Shown in pieces: positions 6,918-13,918 of a stretch of 18,719 bases of DNA. Numbering within the stretch: the stretch's first letter is position 1; the number at the start of each line of letters is the position of its first letter. Location: positions 1 to 18,719 of the forward strand of contig JAFAGQ010000187.1 in NCBI GenBank assembly GCA_023422555.1, in the 5' to 3' direction. A model generated the notes under the pieces. The model saw only the letters and a program-made list of their open reading frames with translations. It was not told the origin of the DNA and did no database searches. The translations under genes and the position numbers were made by a program. Source of the DNA: Pseudomonadota bacterium (lineage in GTDB: Bacteria; Pseudomonadota; Gammaproteobacteria; Burkholderiales; Burkholderiaceae_B).

Positions 6918-7898
6918 TTATTGCGTAATATTTGCTTTTTTCGCCACCGATTTCCATTTTTCAATTTCGTCGCGTACGAATGAAGTAAATTCATCTGGAT
7001 TGCGGACTTCCACTGTATTGCCAGCGCGTGCATACTGTGCCTTTACGTCGGAACTATCCAGTACATCGCGACTCGCCTTGAATAGCAGGTCTCGAATGTT
7101 GTCGCTTAAACCAGCAGGAGCTGATAAGCCAGTCCATGATTCAGCAACAAATCCTGGAAATCCCGATTCGGCAACTGTAGGAACATCGGGAAATAGAGGA
7201 CTTCGAGACTTACCCGTTACCGCAAGCACGCGGATCTTTCCTGATTCAACCTGTGGTTTTAAGGTATCGGCAACCATAATGAGGATGGGAACCTGGCCGC
7301 CGATGACATCCGTCAATGCTTGTGACGCGCCTTTATATGGAACGTGTTGTATCTTCAAATCTGCCTGCGTTTTCAGAAGCTCGAATGCGAGATGGCCGGA
7401 GGACCCTGTTCCCGGGCTCGCGTAATTGTATTTATCCGGATTTTCCTGGATATCTTTTATTAAATCCTTGAAGGTTCTGGCCGGAAAATCAGCATTGACA
7501 ACGACAGCATTGGGGCTGGATGCAACACTTAGAATATGCGTAAAGTCCTTGAGAGGATCGTAGGGTAGATTGGAATATAAACTCGCGTTGGCGGCGTGTG
7601 TGCCCACCCCTGACATAACGAGCGTATAGCCGTCGGGTTTGGCACGTGCAACATATGCCGAGCCAATATTGCCGCTGGCTCCGGCCCTGTTCTCCACGAC
7701 TACGCTTTGGCCTAGTTTTTCGGTAAGTCCATGGGCGAGAATACGTGCACTGACATCTGTGGATCCGCCAGGTGGAAACGGTACAACGAGTGTGATAGGG
7801 CGTTCAGGCCAGGTTTGTGCGATTGAGATGGCGGGGATCATTGCAATTGCGATGATTCCGTACTTCAATACCTTTGTCAGGGCTGAGGGGCTTTGCAT
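6918..7898 (-). CDS. Bug/TctC-family periplasmic solute-binding protein 2
   Basis: ATG 7898 is chosen because GGAG lies seven bases upstream and it opens a clean Sec-type signal peptide: MQSPSALTKVLKYG, a hydrophobic core IIAIAMIPAIS, and cleavage after SIA near residue 27. The frame stays open to about 8036, but the extra residues are not signal-like and overlap the upstream enzyme gene. The 326-residue protein has WPERPITLVVPFPPGGSTD (about 29-47), VVVENRAGASGNIG, ASPGTGSSGHLAFELL and GQVPILIM, all typical of Bug proteins. It follows enolase gene 2 by 32 bp. It is a diverged paralogue of Bug1 in the mirrored module but has a Sec and not a Tat-like signal. No membrane partner is present. The ligand is probably an organic or sugar acid. 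Confidence 0.92.
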   Translation of the reverse strand: MQSPSALTKVLKYGIIAIAMIPAISIAQTWPERPITLVVPFPPGGSTDVSARILAHGLTEKLGQSVVVENRAGASGNIGSAYVARAKPDGYTLVMSGVGTHAANASLYSNLPYDPLKDFTHILSVASSPNAVVVNADFPARTFKDLIKDIQENPDKYNYASPGTGSSGHLAFELLKTQADLKIQHVPYKGASQALTDVIGGQVPILIMVADTLKPQVESGKIRVLAVTGKSRSPLFPDVPTVAESGFPGFVAESWTGLSAPAGLSDNIRDLLFKASRDVLDSSDVKAQYARAGNTVEVRNPDEFTSFVRDEIEKWKSVAKKANITQ

Positions 7899-7930
7899 AG
7901 CGTCTCCATTTTGTTCTCTTGAGTGAGTAG

Positions 7931-9082
7931 TTAGTTTTGACTGTTTTCGATGGACCATTGTTCGACGACCCAGGGAGCAATGATTGCGGGAGTCAACTGA
8001 ACTCCGATACCAGGTTCGTCGGGTAAGGTGATACATCCTTTTTTTAGCGTAGGCGGGCCAAAAAGCTCGATAAGCGGGTTGCCCGTTGGATCGTATTCAA
8101 CCCATGGAAATGCCTGAGTTTTATCCTGCCCGCGAGGCGATGTCGCTGCCGCCACTTGAAGAGATGCATAGAAATTGACGATGGTTCCAAACGCGTGGGG
8201 CAATGTGGGAATTTCGCGAGCGTCAGCAAGAGACTGCGCTTTACGATAGCCGGTATAACCGCCACATACGGTTAAATCAGGCTGAAGGATCGCTGGAGAA
8301 GCGCAGCCTAGAAATGCGTCGAAACTTGCCAGACCTCCCAACGCTTCTCCGCCGGCAATCGGACAGAAGGTAGCAGAAGCCAAAGCTTGATATCCACTCA
8401 GATCTTCAGGGTGTAGAGGCTCCTCAATCCAAACCGGTCGGGAATCTTCCAGAAGATTAACGGCTCGTCTGGCATCTCCAATGCTGTAGCCTTGATTGAT
8501 ATCGATCATAAAATCCAAATCGTCACCAAATTCCTGACGAATCTGACTCGCCATCGTTCCATCAGCTCGGGGGTTTACACCTGCGCGAGGTTTGGCTGCT
8601 TTAAAGCCATTCTCCAGATACCCTTGAATTTCGCTGATGTAGTGTTGATAAGGTTGCTCATTCTCACGAATGAAGGGACCGCTGGCATAGCAAGGAATTT
8701 CCTTGCGGCACACCCCGCCCAATAGCTGGGCGACGCTTATGCCGAAAGAACGCGCTGAAATATCATACAAAGCCATATCGATAGCTGAAATTGCCATCAT
8801 GGATGGACCACGCTTGTCATATCCGATTTGTGATACAAGCCGCGAATAGATATCTCCATAATCCAACGGAGAGCGATTAAGAATGTGCGATGACATTTGA
8901 TGCCGTATCAGAGCGGCAGCGGCCCAGGGAGACGCAAATACTTCTCCCCAGCCAGTGATGCCAGCATCCGTGTTTATTTCAAGTAAAAGGAAATCGCGCT
9001 GCCTGATAAAGGTTCGAGAATTACCCAAAGCTATCTTTGGGCGATATGACAGGTGATATCCATTAATGCACGTGATTTTCAA
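7931..9082 (-). CDS. mandelate racemase/muconate lactonizing enzyme family protein 2, D-galactarolactone cycloisomerase/aldarate dehydratase-like
   Basis: This 383-residue enolase-superfamily protein starts at TTG 9082. An in-frame TGA lies four codons upstream and the next Met would remove the first strand (MKITCINGYHL), so TTG is the likely start. Residue positions track mandelate racemase closely: K164-P-R166 for KxK, FMIDINQ (Asp194), VWIEEP (Glu220), AGGEALGG (Glu246), QPD (Asp269) and LPHAFG (His296). The His-Asp dyad and metal site are intact, but the second Lys of KxK is Arg. The C-terminal pattern LQPDLTVCGGYTG and GCITLPDEPGIGV recalls D-galactarolactone cycloisomerase of Agrobacterium. 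With kdgD and the semialdehyde dehydrogenase about 2 kb away, an aldarate or aldarolactone substrate is plausible. It is the first gene of a two-gene unit with Bug2, divergent from LysR2. Confidence 0.85.
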   Translation of the reverse strand: MKITCINGYHLSYRPKIALGNSRTFIRQRDFLLLEINTDAGITGWGEVFASPWAAAALIRHQMSSHILNRSPLDYGDIYSRLVSQIGYDKRGPSMMAISAIDMALYDISARSFGISVAQLLGGVCRKEIPCYASGPFIRENEQPYQHYISEIQGYLENGFKAAKPRAGVNPRADGTMASQIRQEFGDDLDFMIDINQGYSIGDARRAVNLLEDSRPVWIEEPLHPEDLSGYQALASATFCPIAGGEALGGLASFDAFLGCASPAILQPDLTVCGGYTGYRKAQSLADAREIPTLPHAFGTIVNFYASLQVAAATSPRGQDKTQAFPWVEYDPTGNPLIELFGPPTLKKGCITLPDEPGIGVQLTPAIIAPWVVEQWSIENSQN

Positions 9083-9130
9083 GATAGTGACTCAATAAAA
9101 AAGATAGCCAAGCGTACTGTTTCGATTAAC

Positions 9131-9143
9131 ATATGGTCAAATA
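9131..9143 (-). promoter_or_regulatory. second copy of the 13-bp TATTTGACCATAT element, candidate LysR2 operator or -35 region
   Basis: Read on the minus strand, 9143 to 9131 is TATTTGACCATAT, identical to 4640-4652. It lies 20 bp upstream of the LysR2 ATG and 48 bp upstream of the enolase gene 2 start. As in the first copy, it points towards the enolase gene. No good -10 hexamer follows at 17 bp on the minus strand, which favours a regulator site over a simple -35. Confidence 0.5.
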
Positions 9144-9163
9144 CATAATCAAAATGGTTTCAT

Positions 9164-10099
9164 ATGAAAAATCTAATACGACTGCGCGAAATGGAACTGT
9201 TTGTGGCCGTATGCAGAACCGGCTCAGTTACGAACGCGGCGCAAGCTTGTGGTTTAAGTCAGCCGGCAGCCAGTACGATGCTCAAAGAATTAGAAGAGCG
9301 ATTGGGCATTCAGCTTTTTTCGCGTCAACGCCGTCGTCTGGAATTAACAGCATCTGCTCGGTCTCTGCTTCCCGACATTACACATGCGCTTTCTGCTTTT
9401 GATGCGGTCAACATTAAGGCGAATAGCATGGGGCAGGGGAGTCGTCAGCACTTAATTATTGGCACCGTGTCAGCGACTGGTGCGAGTGTCATACCACAGG
9501 CAGTGAGTAAGCTTCGTGAGGTAGATAAATCGCAGAACCTCATCGTCAAAGTTGGTACTGCCAGTGAAGTCATTGAAATGGCGATCCAGCAACGCATCGA
9601 TTTTGGATTGGTATTAGGAGCTGCAGTTCATGAACATGTCGGCTTTCAAAAAATCGCAGATCTGCGCCTGGTTGCAGTTGTGCGTCCCGATCATCAATGG
9701 GCCGGACGAAAATCAATATCCGTTTCCGAATTGATAAGTGAGCCGTACATCGCTCATAGCAGACATTTGCCGGTGGGTGCGCAAACATCGCACGCGGTTG
9801 AGAGCGCAGGCTTCGAGTGGAATCCAGGCATCGAAGTCGCACAATTTTCGGCTGCTTGTGGTCTGACCGAGGCAGGTTGCGGGCCATCTGTCCTTGATAG
9901 CGTGACAGGGGCGTATGCCAGAAAAATGGGTTTGGTGTCCATTCCGTTGGAAACGAAAGAAACACTTTCGCTAAACTTTGTCTGGCCACTTTCGCGCGGA
10001 GTCAGTCCCGCAGCCCGGATCGTGATGGATGAGATTGTGCTTCAGGAGCAAAGCTGGCGTTTGACACAGCCAGGGCAGCGCAAGCGTTCAGGACTCTGA
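9164..10099 (+). CDS. LysR-family transcriptional regulator (LysR2)
   Basis: This 311-residue LTTR has its helix-turn-helix at about 20-41 (GSVTNAAQACGLSQPAASTM), then EERLGIQLFSRQRRRLELT, and an effector domain from LIIGTVS on. It is paralogous to LysR1 with colinear blocks (RPDHQWA, VEVAQFSAACGL). It diverges from enolase gene 2 and Bug2 across about 81 bp. ATG 9164 lies inside TTTCATATGAAA and has a poor ribosome-binding site. An ATG at 9133 is in another frame and gives no LysR sequence. The C-terminal 20 residues (WRLTQPGQRKRSGL) are basic and extend past the usual fold. It probably controls the divergent Bug2 module and itself. The effector is unknown. Confidence 0.92.
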   Translation: MKNLIRLREMELFVAVCRTGSVTNAAQACGLSQPAASTMLKELEERLGIQLFSRQRRRLELTASARSLLPDITHALSAFDAVNIKANSMGQGSRQHLIIGTVSATGASVIPQAVSKLREVDKSQNLIVKVGTASEVIEMAIQQRIDFGLVLGAAVHEHVGFQKIADLRLVAVVRPDHQWAGRKSISVSELISEPYIAHSRHLPVGAQTSHAVESAGFEWNPGIEVAQFSAACGLTEAGCGPSVLDSVTGAYARKMGLVSIPLETKETLSLNFVWPLSRGVSPAARIVMDEIVLQEQSWRLTQPGQRKRSGL

Positions 10100-10131
10100 G
10101 CAATTGTCTTAAAGAATATATACGCATACCA

Positions 10132-10162
10132 AAACCCTTGCTCCGCTTGGAAGCAAGGGTTT
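10132..10162. terminator. bidirectional hairpin terminator between LysR2 and the aldehyde dehydrogenase gene
   Basis: AAACCCTTGCT (10132-10142) and AGCAAGGGTTT (10152-10162) form a perfect 11-bp stem with a 9-base loop. It lies between two convergent genes. T-rich flanks are short (ATTT on +, TTTTGG on -), so termination may be moderate in both directions. Confidence 0.7.
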
Positions 10163-10190
10163 ATTTGCGTGCGATATTAAATACGAGATT

Positions 10191-11786
10191 TTATTCCGCT
10201 TCCATTACTCCATTTACCTTGCGGTTAATCTTTAGTGGGTTCGCTTCTTTGACAGCGTCGGGCAGCAGCGCTTCAGGAATGTCCTGATAGCAGACTGGAC
10301 GAAGGAAACGATCGATGGCAGTTGCACCTACCGAGGTGAACATCGAATTGGAGCTGGAGGGGAAGGGTCCGCCGTGGACCATCGCATGGCACACCTCAAC
10401 ACCCGTAGGGAATCCGTTAGCCAGAATACGACCCGCTTTGCGTTCCAGAACCGGCAGCAGGCTGGCGGCAAGTTTGTAATCGGCTTCATCCATCTGAAGA
10501 GTTGCCGTCAATTGTCCTTCCAATGTTTCGGTGATTGACAGAAACTGCGCTTCGTCACTTATAGATACGATGATAGAAGCGGGACCGAACATTTCTGCGT
10601 GCAGCGCTGGATTCTGCAGAAATTCATCTGCAGTTGCCATATATAGAGCGGCCTGTGCGCGATTGGGCGTATCGCCCGCTGTACTGCCTGAGCCCACTTT
10701 TTTCACGCTACCCACCGATTCAACTTCGGCTGTGCCATGCGTATAGGCTTCGTAGATGCCAGGAGTCAACATTGTTTGTGCAGATTTTTCGGCAATTGCC
10801 GTTCCGGCCGCAGTTACAAAGGCATCCAGGTCAGCGCCTTCCTTTGCGAAAACCAGTCCTGGATTGGTACAAAATTGTCCTGCCCCCAGATTAAGGGAGT
10901 CGACGAAATCTTTGGCGATCTTCTCCCCCCGGTTTTGCAGGGCAAATGGCAGCAGGTAGACGGGGTTGATGCTGCTCATTTCGGCGTAGACGGGAATGGG
11001 TTCCGGGCGCTTGTTGGCTATCGCGGTGAGCGCGAGGCCGCCCTGGCGGGAGCCAGTGAAGCCGACAGCTTTGATGGCAGGGTGAGCTACCAGCTTTTCA
11101 CCGACATCTCGACCCCTGCCGATCAGCAGCGAGAATACGCCTTCAGGCAGTTCCAGATCATTAACTGCTTTCTGAATCGCACGACCTACCAGTTCTGACG
11201 TTCCCAGATGTGCACTATGCGCTTTGACGATGACAGGCGCACCCGCGGCCAGGGCAGAGGCGGTGTCGCCGCCTGCGACAGAGAATGCGAAGGGAAAGTT
11301 GCTTGCGCCGAATACTGCTACCGGCCCCAGCGGAATTTTGCACAGACGCAAATCAGCACGGGGTAATGGTTCGCGGCTGGGTTGGGCGGGGTCAATGCTG
11401 GCCGAAAGAAACGCGCCATCGCGGATCACCTGAGCGAACAGTTTGAGCTGTCCAATAGTACGGCCGCGCTCACCTTGCAGCCGAGCGATGGGCAATCCGG
11501 TTTCAGCATGCGCGCGCTCGATCAGTGTATCGCCAAGTGACATAATATTCTCGGCGATGGTTTCCAGGAACTGTGCCCTTAATGAAAAGGGAAGGTTGCG
11601 GTATGGATCAAAAGCAGCCGCAGCCAGTTCCGCTGCACGATCGACTTCATTTGCGCCGCCCAGACCAAATACCGGTTCAGGAATGTCGCTATTGGTGCCT
11701 GGGTTGAATGCAAGCATAGTACCGGACGAGCCCCGTACTGCGTTTGAGCCGATGAGCATTTCGCCGGTGGGTTGTGTCTGAGTCAT
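10191..11786 (-). CDS. 2-oxoglutarate semialdehyde dehydrogenase (2,5-dioxovalerate dehydrogenase, KGSADH)
   Basis: ATG 11786 (MTQTQPTGEMLIG) gives 531 residues, close to the roughly 525 of this aldehyde dehydrogenase group. The frame stays open to 11924, but the extra 46 codons overlap kdgD and show no ALDH sequence. Landmarks are GASNFPFAFS with the oxyanion-hole Asn163, VIVKAH with cofactor-binding Lys188, VGFTGSRQGG, VYAEMSSINP with catalytic Glu269, and GAGQFCTNPG with nucleophile Cys306. The FCTNPG form and the EMSSINP motif are characteristic of KGSADHs from aldarate pathways. It oxidises 2-oxoglutarate semialdehyde to 2-oxoglutarate with NAD(P)+ in the cytosol. It follows kdgD, whose product is its substrate, after a 112-bp gap containing a hairpin. 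Confidence 0.93.
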   Translation of the reverse strand: MTQTQPTGEMLIGSNAVRGSSGTMLAFNPGTNSDIPEPVFGLGGANEVDRAAELAAAAFDPYRNLPFSLRAQFLETIAENIMSLGDTLIERAHAETGLPIARLQGERGRTIGQLKLFAQVIRDGAFLSASIDPAQPSREPLPRADLRLCKIPLGPVAVFGASNFPFAFSVAGGDTASALAAGAPVIVKAHSAHLGTSELVGRAIQKAVNDLELPEGVFSLLIGRGRDVGEKLVAHPAIKAVGFTGSRQGGLALTAIANKRPEPIPVYAEMSSINPVYLLPFALQNRGEKIAKDFVDSLNLGAGQFCTNPGLVFAKEGADLDAFVTAAGTAIAEKSAQTMLTPGIYEAYTHGTAEVESVGSVKKVGSGSTAGDTPNRAQAALYMATADEFLQNPALHAEMFGPASIIVSISDEAQFLSITETLEGQLTATLQMDEADYKLAASLLPVLERKAGRILANGFPTGVEVCHAMVHGGPFPSSSNSMFTSVGATAIDRFLRPVCYQDIPEALLPDAVKEANPLKINRKVNGVMEAE

Positions 11787-11857
11787 AAATGTTTCCGAAG
11801 TGAGATTGAGGTAAGGCGCGCGCAATGGGATTGCGGGATATTCAGGGAGAGGCATAT

Positions 11858-11887
11858 CGGGAACGGGTTGTGTCAACCTGGTTCCCG
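11858..11887 (-). other. intercistronic hairpin between kdgD and the semialdehyde dehydrogenase gene
   Basis: CGGGAAC (11858-11864) pairs with GTTCCCG (11881-11887), and inside it GGTTG (11866-11870) pairs with CAACC (11874-11878) around a TGT loop. This makes a 12-bp interrupted stem about 11 bases past the kdgD stop. No T-run follows, so it is more likely an mRNA-processing, stability or partial-attenuation element than a terminator. Confidence 0.4.
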
Positions 11888-11898
11888 AAAGGCCTGTA

Positions 11899-12810
11899 TT
11901 ACTGCAGATCGCTGACGCTCTCAATCAGGGATTTGAGCATTTCTCTTTCTTCTTCCGTCAGGTTTGTCAGCGGAGGACGTACTGGGCCGGGTGTTCGGCC
12001 AATTGCCTGAACGCCCGCCTTGATCGCAGATACCGGGTAGCCGGCCTGGCGGTCACGGATCTGCACAAATGGATAAAAGAAACGCTCGAGTATGGTGTCC
12101 ATTGTCGCGTTGTCGCCGGCGCGAAGTGCATTGTAGAAACGCAAAGCCATTCCCGGAACAAAGTTGAAAACAGCTGAGGAGTAGGTGGTAATTCCAATGC
12201 CATTGAACCCTTGTGCAAACAGTTCGTGCGTGGGCATGCCGCCGATATAGCAAAGTCGATCACGAAGTGTAGATGTGATATGACGGACCAGATCCGTTTT
12301 GCCTGTGCCGTCTTTAAAGCCGATCAGGTTGGGGCAAACATCTGCGAGACGGGCGACGGTATCTGCCTGTGCGACTGAATTGGCGCGGTTATAGATGATT
12401 ACGCCAAGGCCGGTGGAATCGCATACGGCTTTGATGTGTTCATAAATGCCTTCCTGCGGGACGTTCATCAGGTAGTGAGGCAGCAGAAGCAGACCATCTG
12501 CACCCGCCTTCTCGGCACGCCGGGCTATGTCTTTAGCCAGTTCAGTTCCGTAGCCACAACCCGCAATAATGGGCGTTGCACCAGCGGCTTCTTTCGCTGC
12601 TTTTGTCGTTTGAGCAATTTCTTCCGGTGTCAGGGAAAATAATTCACCTGTGCCTCCTGCGGCAAACAGCCCCGCTGCGTCATAGCCCGATAGCCATTCC
12701 ACATGTGACTGATAGCTGGATAAATTCAAACTCAAATCATCATTGAAGTGAGTCACCGGAAACGATAGTAAGCCGGAAGAAATGCGTGTTTTGAGTTCCT
12801 GCGGAGACAC
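11899..12810 (-). CDS. kdgD: 5-dehydro-4-deoxyglucarate dehydratase (DHDPS/NAL superfamily)
   Basis: This 303-residue class I aldolase-fold protein matches KdgD. It has LLSFPVTHF at the N terminus, FAAGGTGELFSLT (49-61), YNRAN with Tyr140, and IGFKDGTGK with the Schiff-base Lys166. KdgD decarboxylates and dehydrates 5-keto-4-deoxy-D-glucarate to 2-oxoglutarate semialdehyde, the step before the downstream dehydrogenase. The start is GTG 12810, preceded by a strong AAAAAGGGG ribosome-binding site at about ten bases. No upstream ATG in frame is needed. Paired TCATATGA sequences lie just upstream and are candidate sites for the GntR regulator encoded at 13025-13762. Together with the dehydrogenase gene it makes the terminal half of the glucarate/galactarate oxidative route. 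Confidence 0.95.
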   Translation of the reverse strand: MSPQELKTRISSGLLSFPVTHFNDDLSLNLSSYQSHVEWLSGYDAAGLFAAGGTGELFSLTPEEIAQTTKAAKEAAGATPIIAGCGYGTELAKDIARRAEKAGADGLLLLPHYLMNVPQEGIYEHIKAVCDSTGLGVIIYNRANSVAQADTVARLADVCPNLIGFKDGTGKTDLVRHITSTLRDRLCYIGGMPTHELFAQGFNGIGITTYSSAVFNFVPGMALRFYNALRAGDNATMDTILERFFYPFVQIRDRQAGYPVSAIKAGVQAIGRTPGPVRPPLTNLTEEEREMLKSLIESVSDLQ

Positions 12811-12834
12811 TGATTTAACCCCTTTTTAAATTAG

Positions 12835-12862
12835 TCATATGAATAAGTTAAAATCATATGAT
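12835..12862 (-). promoter_or_regulatory. paired TCATATGA sites in the kdgD promoter, candidate GntR/FCD operator
   Basis: TCATATGA occurs at 12835-12842 and again inside ATCATATGAT at 12853-12862, with starts 19 bp apart (about two helical turns). They lie 25-52 bp upstream of the kdgD GTG. Short palindromes are typical of GntR-family sites. A related TCATTTGAT is found at 13913-13921 upstream of the amidase. Confidence 0.4.
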
Positions 12863-12911
12863 GAATTTACGGGCCGTGTCAATATGTCGCTTGTGATATA
12901 GCGGATAATAA

Positions 12912-13002
12912 GTTGCTGGTTGCTGATTGTTGCGACAGGCGACAGGGGACTGTTGGTTAGTGGCAGGAGGCAGGAGGCAGGTGGCGGGTGACTGGTGATC
13001 GG
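12912..13002. repeat. degenerate 7-bp tandem repeat array, 13 units
   Basis: The 91 bases divide exactly into thirteen heptamers. Neighbouring units are often identical (GTTGCTG twice, CGACAGG twice, AGGCAGG twice) and the sequence drifts gradually along the array (to TGGCGGG, TGACTGG, TGATCGG). Position 7 is G in 12 of 13 units and position 2 is G in ten. The + strand is strongly G-rich. It fills the space between the GntR stop and the kdgD promoter region and has no coding frame I trust. It resembles heptanucleotide STRR-type repeats known from other bacteria. Confidence 0.8.
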
Positions 13003-13024
13003 TAGCGCCGGACCATCCGGATAA

Positions 13025-13762
13025 TTAATCCAGATTGCTTAAACTTCGCGCAATTGCCTTGTACCGTTGTAATCCCGACTGCAAATGTTGGAACATTCTG
13101 TCGCGCGCCTGTTCCACATTGCCTTCAAATATGGCATCTGCAATGGCCTGATGTTCAGTCAGAATGTCAGGATCTCTGCTTGGCAAGTCCACACCACCGC
13201 TGACTGCTCGCAGCTTGGAGCGTGGAATCATGCGGTATCCAAAATGCTCAAGAAACATCCTGAAGCGCGGATTATTCGTCGCATCAGCGATTGCCATATG
13301 AAATTCGTAGTCTGCTTCTTCAGTCTGCTGGCCTTTTTTCATCAAAAGGGCAAAACTGTCCAATTGGCGCTGGATATTCGCTTCCTGGGCGGCAGATCGA
13401 CGTTGCGCTGCCAAACCGGCTGCCTGTACTTCAATGCCGATTCGCAACTCCATGGCTTCAATAATGTCGGAAACACGGTCCGGGGCAGGCGCCAATCTTG
13501 CAAGCAACTCTGTCGGCTCTGGCGGAGGCAAAACATAAACACCCGCGCCCTGGCGTGATTCCAGCAGACGATCAGCGCGTAAGGCCGCTATGGCTTCACG
13601 AATGACCGTTCGACTAAAGCCGAATTGCTGAATCAGGACAGGTTCAGTGGGTAATTTGTCGCCTGGCGCATATTCACCCTGCTCGATCCGCGCACGCAAG
13701 GTATCTGCGACCTGGGCAGACAAGGCCTTTTTCCTGGGAGTAGACGGCGTTTCACTTTTCAT
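13025..13762 (-). CDS. GntR-family regulator, FadR/FCD subgroup
   Basis: This 245-residue protein has a winged helix (about 13-78: LRARIEQGEYAPGDKLPTE, FSRTVIREAIAAL, wing SRQGAGVYV) and an all-helical FCD effector domain. Asp151, His155, His204 and His226 (DYEFH, TEHQ, FQHLQ) are the expected FCD metal/effector-binding residues, so the sensor site looks complete. ATG 13762 follows a modest GAGAA ribosome-binding site. It lies upstream of kdgD on the same strand, with 214 bp between, and diverges from the amidase gene. FCD proteins usually repress sugar-acid or organic-acid genes and are released by the substrate or an intermediate. KdgD/KGSADH is the likely target; the amidase is possible too. 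Confidence 0.93.
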   Translation of the reverse strand: MKSETPSTPRKKALSAQVADTLRARIEQGEYAPGDKLPTEPVLIQQFGFSRTVIREAIAALRADRLLESRQGAGVYVLPPPEPTELLARLAPAPDRVSDIIEAMELRIGIEVQAAGLAAQRRSAAQEANIQRQLDSFALLMKKGQQTEEADYEFHMAIADATNNPRFRMFLEHFGYRMIPRSKLRAVSGGVDLPSRDPDILTEHQAIADAIFEGNVEQARDRMFQHLQSGLQRYKAIARSLSNLD

Positions 13763-13918
13763 CGGTTCTCACTTGCGCGATTTCGGCTGTATAAGCGGGC
13801 AATTTTGTCATTTGGACTGGCAAGAAGCAACTCGTGCAGTGAAAACCACCCAAAAAATCACATTCCCCGCCGTGGAATAATGGATTAGTCCGGTTTGATA
13901 ATCATAAGCCCTTCATTT

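Noticed and set aside
7899..8036. N-terminal extension of Bug2
   Set aside because: It would put a basic, non-signal stretch in front of a clear signal peptide and overlap the upstream enzyme gene; ATG 7898 has its own GGAG site.
9133..9402. 89-codon + strand frame beginning MVKYIIKM
   Set aside because: It overlaps LysR2 in another frame and shows no domain; the LysR frame is clearly the coding one.
11787..11924. 46-codon N-terminal extension of the semialdehyde dehydrogenase
   Set aside because: It overlaps the kdgD stop, crosses the intercistronic hairpin and has no aldehyde dehydrogenase sequence; the ATG at 11786 gives the usual length.
12912..13002. CRISPR array
   Set aside because: The repeats are only 7 bp, contiguous and without spacers, and no cas genes are present.
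13085..13558. 157-codon + strand frame opposite the GntR gene
   Set aside because: It is antisense to a clear GntR/FCD gene with all key residues; the translation looks random.
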